Of a stretch of 56,132 nucleotides of DNA, positions 1 through 6,839 are shown one piece after another. Position numbers and translations under genes: made by a program. The stretch spans positions 1-56,132 of the forward strand of contig JAHHHQ010000072.1 in the NCBI GenBank assembly GCA_019359285.1. The letters run 5' to 3'. Position 1 is the stretch's first letter, and each line of letters begins with the position of its first letter. A model generated the notes under the pieces. That model was given only the letters and a program-made list of their open reading frames with translations. It made no database searches and was not told the DNA's origin. Source of the stretch: Nodosilinea sp. WJT8-NPBG4 (GTDB lineage: Bacteria > Cyanobacteriota > Cyanobacteriia > Phormidesmidales > Phormidesmidaceae).

Positions 1-66
1 TCCAGGCAGCCAATCCTTGATTCGTTCCCATTGGTCATCGCGTAGGGCGTAGCGGCGGGTTGGCAT
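1..66 (-). mobile_element. IS5-type transposase, N-terminal fragment cut by the window edge
   Basis: Reading leftward from an ATG at 66-64 gives 22 uninterrupted codons up to the window edge. They begin MPTRRYALRDDQWERIKDWL, which matches the DUF4096 start typical of IS5/IS402-type transposases. Only the first few percent of the protein is visible, so I cannot say whether the element is intact. The IS terminus should lie between this ATG and the end of the antiporter gene at 123, so the insertion is immediately downstream of that gene. The family call rests on recognising this short N-terminal signature. Confidence 0.75.
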
Positions 67-122
67 CAGTATCACAAACCTGAAACTCAACTTCTCCCAC
101 CTTACCTAATTGATGACACGCC

Positions 123-2261
123 CTAGGACGAGGCCAAAAGCTTGGAATTTAGCTTAAAGGCGTCTCGGTTAGAGCGGACGGGGCGATCGCTGCGCAGAGG
201 ATGAGGTTCGCCCACCAAAATGACCGAGCCGGTCAGCTGATCGACCAGGGAGGTCGTCTGCGAGCCCACGGTCAGCCCGTTGCCGACGCGCCGACGCTGT
301 AGGCGCAGCATCACTACGTCGTGATCCGACGCCGTTTTGACAATGGTAGCGACCACGTTGTCTCCCCCTACAAGGCGAATATCGATATCGATATCTGAGG
401 CGGGAAACCGGTCAACTAGCAGCTCTAGCTGTTTGGCCAACCGGCTGCGCTGGAGCTCTGAGGCCCGCAAACTGTGCACATGCAGCAGGGTAATTTTGGC
501 CTGGTAGGTGCTGGCTAGCACCTGGGCAAAGCGCAGGGTGCGGAGGTTAGCCGGGGAAGGGTTCTCAATGGGCAGCAAAATGGTTTTGAAGGTGGTTGGC
601 GAATTTAGCAGGCGGGCCACCACCACTGGGCAGTGGGCCGACCACAAAATATTGTCTTGAATGTTGCTGAATAGTCGGTTGCCTAGGCGCGATCGCTGCC
701 CCATGCCCAGCAAAATCAGGTTGGCATTTTCCTCGCGACTGAGGTGAGAGATGCCCTGGGCCACGTTGTAGTCAATTCTCAATCTGGGGTCGATCTCGGC
801 TTCTAGGGCGGCGCTAATTGTTTGGGCTGCTTCTAACCGCTGGCGGCTGTGGGCCATGGCCCTGGCCAGCTGCGGTGAATCCATTTGGGGCTGAGCCAGA
901 GCGATCGCTAGGGGAATCACCCGCCCGTTTTCATGGCGTGAGACCGCCGCTGCCAGCTCAATCAACCACTGCTCAGTATTTGGGTTGTAGATCGGCACCA
1001 CCACCGTAAACGACTCTGGAATATCGCTAGGGGCTGGTAGCCAATCGAGCACTTCGGTTTCCGTCAGGGCGTCTACAGCGATCAGCTGTTTGCCGAATCT
1101 AGTGGTGACCAGCGGGCCTAAAATGGACGTCACCAGCATCAGCAAAATGACGCTGTTAAACACCTGTGAGTTAATAATTTCCGCTTCGTAGCCTACCAGC
1201 GCCGCCGCCAGGGTAGCGGCCACCTGCGGAATCGACAGCGACCACATGGTCACGGTCTCGGGCCAGGTGTAGCCATAGAGCATGCGGGCACCTAGGGAGG
1301 CCAGCCCTTTGGTGAGCAACAGCATACCAACGATGATCAAAGGCAGTTCAATCGATCGCAGAATGTCGCCAAAGGCCTCTAGATCGAGCAGCAGCCCCAT
1401 GGCCACAAAAAACATAGGAATAAATAAAACGCTGCCCAAAAACTCTGTTTTTTCTTTGACCGGGCCATCGCCAATCACGCTGTTGATAGCTAGTCCCGCC
1501 AGAAAGGCCCCAATAATGCTTTCTACCCCGATTAGCTGTGCTCCCAATGCACAGAGAAACACAGAGAGCATCACAAAAAGAAACTGATTACCCTCGTCTT
1601 TGCCCGTTCGCTGGAAGAACAGTTTACTGAGTTGTTTGAGACCCACTAAAACTGCGAACGTGTACAGAGTCAACGACCCCAAAAGCGTGGCTAGTTTAAG
1701 CGCTGAAAAGTCTCCCTGATTAATGCCTAGACAAATAGCTAGCACCAGCAGCGACCCAATGTCTGTAAAAATTGTCGCCCCAACAGTGACGGTCACGGCT
1801 TCATTATTTACGATGCCAAACCGCTGCACAATCGGATAGGCCAGCAGTGTGTGAGACGCCAGCAAAGAACCAATTAAAACTGCTGCCAACCAGCCAAAGT
1901 TAAAGAATAAACCAACCGCAATACCGCCTAGCATAGGAACAGCAAAGGTCAGCATTCCAAAGCCGAGGGAGCGATTGCGCGTTTTTTCAAATAGGGCCAT
2001 GTCAATCTCAAGACCGGCCACAAACATGAGATAAATTTTGCCGATTTCTGAGAACAGTTTCATGATGTCGGTGTCAGCGCTGAGCCACCCCAGACCGCTG
2101 CTACCAAATAACACCCCAGCCATCAGTAGGCCAATTAATCCGGGTAGCCTGAACCGTTCAAAGATAGGCGGTGTGATCAACACAATCGCCAGCAGCAGCA
2201 CAAACGTTGTAATCGGTTCTTTCAACGTTTCTGAGACAGGTTCTACCAAGAAGAGAAACAT
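123..2261 (-). CDS. CPA2-type cation:proton antiporter with C-terminal stress-protein-like domains
   Basis: A 712-residue membrane protein. Residues ~15-395 are a run of about 12 hydrophobic segments of the Na+/H+ exchanger (CPA2) fold, including the acidic transport-site motif TD in GATIFTDIGSLL. Residues ~410-690 are two successive universal-stress-protein-like domains; the first contains the typical LLGMGQRSRLG nucleotide-loop-like segment and the second ends in VILVGEP. It should exchange Na+ or K+ for protons in the plasma or thylakoid membrane, with the soluble tail in a regulatory role (inference). The start at 2261 has an AAGG Shine-Dalgarno about 9 bases upstream. An IS5-type element begins just beyond its 3' end. 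Ion specificity cannot be read from sequence. Confidence 0.9.
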   Translation of the reverse strand: MFLFLVEPVSETLKEPITTFVLLLAIVLITPPIFERFRLPGLIGLLMAGVLFGSSGLGWLSADTDIMKLFSEIGKIYLMFVAGLEIDMALFEKTRNRSLGFGMLTFAVPMLGGIAVGLFFNFGWLAAVLIGSLLASHTLLAYPIVQRFGIVNNEAVTVTVGATIFTDIGSLLVLAICLGINQGDFSALKLATLLGSLTLYTFAVLVGLKQLSKLFFQRTGKDEGNQFLFVMLSVFLCALGAQLIGVESIIGAFLAGLAINSVIGDGPVKEKTEFLGSVLFIPMFFVAMGLLLDLEAFGDILRSIELPLIIVGMLLLTKGLASLGARMLYGYTWPETVTMWSLSIPQVAATLAAALVGYEAEIINSQVFNSVILLMLVTSILGPLVTTRFGKQLIAVDALTETEVLDWLPAPSDIPESFTVVVPIYNPNTEQWLIELAAAVSRHENGRVIPLAIALAQPQMDSPQLARAMAHSRQRLEAAQTISAALEAEIDPRLRIDYNVAQGISHLSREENANLILLGMGQRSRLGNRLFSNIQDNILWSAHCPVVVARLLNSPTTFKTILLPIENPSPANLRTLRFAQVLASTYQAKITLLHVHSLRASELQRSRLAKQLELLVDRFPASDIDIDIRLVGGDNVVATIVKTASDHDVVMLRLQRRRVGNGLTVGSQTTSLVDQLTGSVILVGEPHPLRSDRPVRSNRDAFKLNSKLLASS

Positions 2262-2427
2262 AATGCGGCCCTTAGCATAAAGAGAGCCAGGACGTTCAAT
2301 GCCTGGCTGTGGGAGTTACTTAAGTATTGACTTCGATTAAGTCTGCTCTTCTAAGGGTCGTGCTCCTAGGTTAAGTCTGTCTCTCCGTCCAAAGAAAGAG
2401 TTTCGCACTGCTCCTGGTTGCCAACAT

Positions 2428-2461
2428 AAAAGCCGCCCTAAAATTTAGGACGGCTTTTATT
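2428..2461. terminator. Hairpin terminator resembling the groL terminator
   Basis: A near-perfect stem (AAAAGCCGCCCTAAA against TTTAGGACGGCTTTT) flanked by A- and T-rich arms, so it could act on either strand. Its stem closely matches the terminator at 3458-3490 downstream of the intact groL. Together with the groL remnant at 2546-2604 this suggests both came from one duplication. Confidence 0.75.
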
Positions 2462-2545
2462 TAGCGCTATGTCGCCAGACCGATTGCTATGAAGTTATAG
2501 CCCTGTGGCGTGTCCCTAACAATGTCTGGTGTTTAACTTAGCGGC

Positions 2546-2604
2546 TTAGTAGTCGAAGTCGCCGCCCATGCCAGCGCCAGTGGGGGCACCTTCCTTGGGT
2601 TCGG
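2546..2604 (-). pseudogene. Decayed copy of the groL 3' end
   Basis: 59 bases match the last 59 bases of the intact groL (3530-3588) with only two differences that I can see. The stop codon and the GMGGDFDY tail are kept. Homology stops abruptly at 2604, just where groL would continue upstream, so no start or body remains. It is the remnant of a second groL copy or a short duplication. It cannot encode a chaperonin. Confidence 0.85.
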
Positions 2605-2745
2605 ACAAGAGCCATTACCAGTTGCAAAAACTGAAATGGCGCGATTGTGTATAGCGATCGCGCTAAGGGCTATGCAGCACGTCCTAATCTCCATGGCGAC
2701 GGCCATAAACTCGTTTTTGTGTCGCTAATAACGTTTTAATAGATC

Positions 2746-3372
2746 ATGATTAAATCAACCTTTCGCCTTTCTGCCCTGTTGCCCCTAGGGCTTACCCTGC
2801 TACTGACGACCGCCGCCTGTACTCGCACGCCCGACTCCACCAATGCCAACGGCACAGATCCTATGGCAAATACTGACCCGGTTGATCCGGCCCCTATGGA
2901 CCCGGCCACAGAGACTGGTTTTGTATTGGCTTTAGCAGAAGAAGGGCTGCTAGTGGTAGATGAGCAAACAGGCTCCACCGATGCTCTCGGCTTTGGCACC
3001 GAGATGGCCGTTGCTGAAGAGGCTGTCACCCGGATCGCAGGAGAACCCACAGAATCGGGAGAAAACAGCGAATGTGGCTCCGGCCCCCAAACCATTACCC
3101 AATGGTCAAACGGATTGGCGATGCACTCCGCTGACGGTGAGTTCATTGGTTGGTCGACCCGACCCAGCACTGGGGCGACCCTGACGACCATGAACGGTGT
3201 AGGCGTTGGCTCAACCCGCAGCGACCTAGAGACCGCCTACACCATCGAGGTGATGGAAAGCACCCTGGGCACAGAGTTTTCCACGGCCAGCCTGTCTGGA
3301 ATTCTCAGCTCTGCTGAACCCGACGCCGTTGTCGAAGACCTGTGGGCTGGCACTACCTGCAATTTTCGCTAG
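2746..3372 (+). CDS. Putative lipoprotein of unknown function
   Basis: 208 residues. The N-terminus is a lipoprotein signal: basic MIKSTFR, a hydrophobic stretch of leucines, then the lipobox-like TTAAC with the candidate lipidated cysteine at residue 25. A Thr/Asp/Pro-rich linker follows to residue ~55 (three DP-type repeats ...DPMANTDPVDPAPMDPA), then a compact domain with two further cysteines (in SECGSG and at the C-terminal TTCNFR) that could form a disulfide. I recognise no family. It lies between the groL remnant and the intact groL, converging on groL, and shares the terminator at 3458-3490 with it. No strong Shine-Dalgarno precedes the ATG. Confidence 0.75.
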   Translation: MIKSTFRLSALLPLGLTLLLTTAACTRTPDSTNANGTDPMANTDPVDPAPMDPATETGFVLALAEEGLLVVDEQTGSTDALGFGTEMAVAEEAVTRIAGEPTESGENSECGSGPQTITQWSNGLAMHSADGEFIGWSTRPSTGATLTTMNGVGVGSTRSDLETAYTIEVMESTLGTEFSTASLSGILSSAEPDAVVEDLWAGTTCNFR

Positions 3373-3457
3373 GTATTGGCATTGAGTCGCAACGAGTTGC
3401 CTACCAACGACGGAGCAACTAGAACCTCAAACCCAGTTCGCCTGAAATCTAAACATT

Positions 3458-3490
3458 AAAAAAGCCGCCCTAACTCAGGGCGGCTTTTTA
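3458..3490. terminator. Bidirectional terminator between lipoprotein gene and groL
   Basis: The stem AAAAAGCCGCCCT/AGGGCGGCTTTTT with loop AACTC has an A-run on one side and a T-run on the other. It can terminate the rightward lipoprotein gene and the leftward groL, which converge here. Confidence 0.85.
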
Positions 3491-3492
3491 TT

Positions 3493-3530
3493 AGTTAGCT
3501 CTGGCCTCCAGTAGGAGGCCAGAGCTAACT
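3493..3530. repeat. Perfect 17-bp hairpin abutting the groL stop codon
   Basis: The arms 3493-3509 and 3514-3530 are exact reverse complements (AGTTAGCTCTGGCCTCC and its complement) around a 4-base loop. The outermost base of the right arm is the last base of the groL TAA codon. It has no T-run of its own but sits directly before the terminator at 3458-3490 in groL transcripts, so it may stabilise the mRNA 3' end. Confidence 0.8.
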
Positions 3531-5161
3531 TAGTAGTCGAAGTCGCCGCCCATGCCAGCGCCAGCGGGGGCGCCTTCCTTGGGTTCGGGCATATCGACCA
3601 CGATGCACTCGGTGGTCAGCACCATACCGGCGATGGAGGCCGCGTTCTGCAGGGCAGAGCGGGTCACCTTGGCGGGGTCAACGATACCAGCTTCAAACAT
3701 GTCGACGTACTCGCCGTTGGCGGCGTTGTAGCCGACGTTGAAGTCCTTCTCTTTGACGCGCTCGGCGATCACGGCACCGTTTTGACCAGCGTTCTGAGCA
3801 ATGCGCATCAGAGGAGCGGCCAGGGCACGGGCTACGATCGCAGCCCCAGTGTGCTCTTCAGCGGTGAGGTTGGCTTCTAGCCAGGTGGTGAGATCGGGCA
3901 CCAGGTGGGCCAGAGTGGTACCACCGCCGGGGACGATGCCTTCTTCAACGGCTGCTTTGGTGGCGTTAATGGCGTCTTCGAGGCGCAGCTTGCGGTCCTT
4001 CATCTCGGTTTCGGTGGCGGCACCGACCTTGATTACGGCTACACCGCCAGAGAGCTTAGCCAAGCGCTCTTGCAGCTTCTCTTTGTCGTAGGTTGACTCG
4101 GTTTCGTCGATCTGGCGACGAATCTGCTCGCAGCGGGCCTTGACATCCTTCTCGTTGCCTTCGGCGACGATGGTGGTGGTGTCTTTGGTGATGGTGAGAC
4201 GGCGAGCCTGACCCAGCATGTCAAGCTTGGTGTTGTCGAGCTTGAGGCCGGTGTCTTCGGAGATCACCTGGCCGCCGGTGAGTACGGCGATGTCTTCGAG
4301 CATGGCCTTGCGGCGATCGCCAAACCCAGGAGCCTTAACAGCAGCCACGTTCAGCACACCGCGCAGACGGTTGACCACCAGGGTAGCCAGGGCCTCTTTC
4401 TCGATGTCTTCGGCGATGATGATCAGGGGACGGCCAGAACGGGCGACCTGCTCAAGCACGGGCACGAGATCCTGCACCAGGGCAATTTTCTTGTCGGTGA
4501 TCAGAATGTAGGGCTCGTCCAGCACCGCTTCCATGCGCTCGGTGTCGGTGACGAAGTAAGGGGAGACATAGCCCTTGTCAAAGCGCATGCCCTCGGTGAC
4601 TTCCAGTTCGGTGGTCATCGACTTGCCTTCTTCCAGGGAGATGACGCCTTCGCGGCCCACTTTCTCCATGGCTTCGGCGATCATGGCGCCCACTTCTTCA
4701 TCGTTGCCGGCGGAGATGGAGCCCACCTGAGCAATCGACTTAGAGTCGCCGACGGGCCGGGCGTGCTCAGCAATTTTCTCAACTAGGAAGGCAGTCGCTT
4801 TGTCGATGCCGCGCTTGAGGGAGATGGCGTTAGCGCCAGCGGCGACGTTGCGCATCCCTTCTTTGACCATGGCGTGGGCCAGGACGGTGGCGGTGGTGGT
4901 ACCGTCGCCAGCGGCGTCGTTGGTTTTAGAAGCGGCCTGACGAATCAGGGCAACGCCGGTGTTCTCGATGTTGTCTTCGAGTTCAATTTCCTTGGCGATG
5001 GTGACGCCGTCATTGACGATTTGAGGAGCGCCAAATTTCTTTTCGAGCACCACGTTGCGGCCTTTGGGGCCGAGGGTGACGGCAACGGCCTCAGTCAGAA
5101 TGTCCATACCGCGTTCGAGAGCGCGACGGGCATTTTCGTTATAAACAATGCGCTTAGCCAT
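3530..5161 (-). CDS. groL: Chaperonin GroEL, 60 kDa subunit
   Basis: 543 residues, the usual length. GroEL forms the double-ring ATP-dependent folding chamber capped by GroES in the cytoplasm. The start MAKRIVYNENARRALERG, the ATP-site motif GDGTTT at 85-90 and the EEGIVPGGGT motif are all present. The C-terminus is GAGMGGDFDY and not the GGM-repeat tail of many GroELs, which fits the operon-borne cyanobacterial GroEL1. It is the second gene of groES-groL, 206 bases after groES, and should share the HrcA/CIRCE-controlled promoter upstream of groES. The spacer is unusually long and holds a dispersed repeat (5249-5284). A GGAG Shine-Dalgarno lies about 15 bases before the ATG. Confidence 0.98.
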   Translation of the reverse strand: MAKRIVYNENARRALERGMDILTEAVAVTLGPKGRNVVLEKKFGAPQIVNDGVTIAKEIELEDNIENTGVALIRQAASKTNDAAGDGTTTATVLAHAMVKEGMRNVAAGANAISLKRGIDKATAFLVEKIAEHARPVGDSKSIAQVGSISAGNDEEVGAMIAEAMEKVGREGVISLEEGKSMTTELEVTEGMRFDKGYVSPYFVTDTERMEAVLDEPYILITDKKIALVQDLVPVLEQVARSGRPLIIIAEDIEKEALATLVVNRLRGVLNVAAVKAPGFGDRRKAMLEDIAVLTGGQVISEDTGLKLDNTKLDMLGQARRLTITKDTTTIVAEGNEKDVKARCEQIRRQIDETESTYDKEKLQERLAKLSGGVAVIKVGAATETEMKDRKLRLEDAINATKAAVEEGIVPGGGTTLAHLVPDLTTWLEANLTAEEHTGAAIVARALAAPLMRIAQNAGQNGAVIAERVKEKDFNVGYNAANGEYVDMFEAGIVDPAKVTRSALQNAASIAGMVLTTECIVVDMPEPKEGAPAGAGMGGDFDY

Positions 5162-5248
5162 AGATTCAATGTTCTCCGAAAAGAAGATAAGAGGTGAATG
5201 CGAAAACGTGAAGGGAATTTAAGAGTCAGAATTTAGGAGTTCAGCTTG

Positions 5249-5284
5249 GTAGGTCGGGTGGAGCGTGAGCGGAACCCAACAAAA
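5249..5284. repeat. REP-like dispersed repeat in the groES-groL spacer
   Basis: The stretch GTAGGTCGGGTGGAGCGTGA followed by GCGGAACCCAACAAAA has the layout of a widespread bacterial REP-like palindrome (GTAGGTTGGGT...ACCCAAC), with imperfect arms GTCGGGT/ACCCAAC around a GGAGCG(TG)AGCGG core. I recognise it as a family common between genes in cyanobacteria and other bacteria. Its copy number in this genome cannot be seen from one window. Confidence 0.55.
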
Positions 5285-5367
5285 CTTGGCGTGGCTGCTG
5301 GTGGTCAGTGCCCACTCTGCGGATTGCCTACAGAGCACCCGCCCAAAATCCCAAATCCAGAATTGGT

Positions 5368-5679
5368 TTAGCCGAGAACGGCGAGGATGTCTTTCTCAGA
5401 CAACAGCACAAACTCGTCGCCGCCCAGCTTGATGTCGGTACCGGCGTACTTGGAATAGAGCACCTTGTCGCCAATTTTGACTTCCAGCGCCTGGCGGGTG
5501 CCTTTATCGTCGGTTTTACCGGGGCCTACGGCGGTGATCTCGCCCACCTGAGGCTTTTCCTTGGCGGTGTCAGGTAGCAGAATGCCGCCAGCAGTGGTCT
5601 CTTCGGACGCACTTACTTTAATCAAAACTCGATCGGCTAGGGGCTTAACGCTAGATGCCGCCAAAGTGATAGCTGCCAT
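5368..5679 (-). CDS. groS: Co-chaperonin GroES, 10 kDa subunit
   Basis: 103 residues, normal for cyanobacterial GroES. It forms the heptameric lid of the GroEL chamber. Diagnostic segments are VKPLADRVLIKV near residue 12, the mobile-loop region SASEETTAGGILLPDTAKEKPQ at ~24-45 (split here as SASEETTAGG and ILLPDTAKE), and GDKVLYSKYAGTD. It is the first gene of the operon, with a GGAGA Shine-Dalgarno 8 bases before the ATG and a CIRCE operator 88 bases upstream. groL follows in the same direction. Confidence 0.98.
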   Translation of the reverse strand: MAAITLAASSVKPLADRVLIKVSASEETTAGGILLPDTAKEKPQVGEITAVGPGKTDDKGTRQALEVKIGDKVLYSKYAGTDIKLGGDEFVLLSEKDILAVLG

Positions 5680-5743
5680 ACAATGCTTTCTCCGGATTTG
5701 CTATTAAGACAACGTCTGGGGATAAACCGTGCCCCGCTCAGAC

Positions 5744-5749
5744 GTATTA
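5744..5749 (-). promoter_or_regulatory. Candidate extended -10 of the groES promoter
   Basis: On the minus strand TGTGTAATAC supplies an extended -10 (TAATAC, with upstream TG). Its -35 position would fall inside the CIRCE element, so bound HrcA would occlude RNA polymerase. The placement is inferred from spacing only. Confidence 0.45.
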
Positions 5750-5766
5750 CACATTTTGTTTGGAGC

Positions 5767-5793
5767 TTAGCACTCACAAGCTCCGAGTGCTAA
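5767..5793. promoter_or_regulatory. CIRCE element (HrcA operator)
   Basis: TTAGCACTC, nine bases, GAGTGCTAA is a perfect match to the consensus controlling inverted repeat bound by the heat-shock repressor HrcA. It lies 88 bases upstream of the groES start and about 80 bases upstream of the divergent DMT transporter start, so it sits roughly midway between two divergent genes. Control of groES-groL is the established role; control of the transporter would be new. Confidence 0.97.
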
Positions 5794-5873
5794 TTTACGA
5801 CGTCAGGGGGGCGATCGCAACAAAGCCTCCTGTACGGGTTCCCGAACTGGTAGGCGCTGTGTAGGATTGATCG

Positions 5874-6767
5874 ATGCTCAAACTCAAGGTTTTGCTGCCC
5901 ATTCTCACCAGCTTTTTGTTTGCGGGCAGCTTTGTGGCGGGCAAATATACCACGGTTGATCTGGGTCCGTTGACCACCTCGCTGCTGCGCTACGTCATTG
6001 CCATGGGAGTTTTGGGCCTATTTATCACCCGCAGTGCCCAGCCGATAAAGTCTCTCACCGTTGCCCGCGCCGACTGGGGAGCGATGGCGCTACTGGGTCT
6101 ATTTGGGGTGGTGGGTTATCACTATTTTTTCTTTAGCAGTCTGCGCTACACGGCCACAGCTAACACCGCCATTATCAACGCCTTTAATCCAGTGGTGACT
6201 GGCGTGATGGCGGCGCTGTTCATTGGCGAACGACTGACCCGCCGCCAGTACGGCGGCATTGTGCTGGCGCTACTGGGGGTGCTGACGCTGCTGACTCGGG
6301 GCAACATCACTACCCTGCTCACCCTAGAACTCAACCGGGGCGATGGGCTGATGCTGTGCGCGGTGCTGTGCTGGGTGGTGTATTCCTTAATTATCAAACA
6401 GCTGAGCCAGCGGTACTCGGGGTTGACGATTACCTTTTATGCCGCTGTGGCCGGCGTTGGGCAACTCTTGGTGCTGGCCTCGTTAGAACGCTGGTGGCTA
6501 CAGTTAACGACCCTCTCTTTGGCTTCATCCATCGCCATTCTATATATGGGTGTGGCCGCGTCGGGTGTGGCCTATCTATTGTTTAACCTCAGCATTCAGC
6601 AAGTTGGCCCCACCCGCACGGCTAGCGTGGTCTATAGTTTGGTGCCAATCTTTGTGGCGGGGCTGGCCTGGCTGTTTTTTCGCGAGCCGCTGACGGCGAC
6701 GATGGTGGCCAGCATGGGGCTAATTTTGCTGGGCGTGAACGTGGTGCTCAGTCAACCTAAAGTGTGA
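5874..6767 (+). CDS. DMT-superfamily (EamA) transporter
   Basis: 297 residues with about ten hydrophobic helices arranged as two EamA repeats (~5-135 and ~150-290), the standard RhaT/EamA architecture. The first repeat carries the typical RYVIAM and YHYFFFSSLRYTATANTAIINAF stretch (split: YHYFFFSSLRYT, ATANTAIINAF) and ends in GERLTRRQYGGIVLALLGV. The second ends in FREPLTATMVASMGLILLGV. It is probably an inner-membrane exporter of amino acids or other metabolites; the substrate is unknown. It diverges from groES with a CIRCE element between them. Nothing else ties it to heat shock. Confidence 0.88.
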   Translation: MLKLKVLLPILTSFLFAGSFVAGKYTTVDLGPLTTSLLRYVIAMGVLGLFITRSAQPIKSLTVARADWGAMALLGLFGVVGYHYFFFSSLRYTATANTAIINAFNPVVTGVMAALFIGERLTRRQYGGIVLALLGVLTLLTRGNITTLLTLELNRGDGLMLCAVLCWVVYSLIIKQLSQRYSGLTITFYAAVAGVGQLLVLASLERWWLQLTTLSLASSIAILYMGVAASGVAYLLFNLSIQQVGPTRTASVVYSLVPIFVAGLAWLFFREPLTATMVASMGLILLGVNVVLSQPKV

Positions 6768-6839
6768 GCCAGTCAGGTATGCCATTCGCTACTCTGGGCA
6801 TAGCTTTTTACGCAACTCACTGCACTCTCTGGAGGCGTT

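Larger units (their letters stand above)
2262..2745. other. Intergenic region between antiporter and lipoprotein genes
   Basis: 484 bases without an intact gene. It holds a 7-bp hairpin (AGCCAGG/CCTGGCT, 2285-2308) in the antiporter leader, a terminator-like hairpin at 2428-2460, and a fragment of the groL 3' end at 2546-2604. The last ~140 bases before the lipoprotein gene show nothing I can name beyond a HIP1-like GCGATCGCGC near 2656. Confidence 0.7.

Noticed and set aside
2736..3191. Open frame antisense to the lipoprotein gene
   Set aside because: Its Ser/Val/Pro-rich product is a mirror of the lipoprotein codons, whose signal peptide and lipobox support the plus strand.
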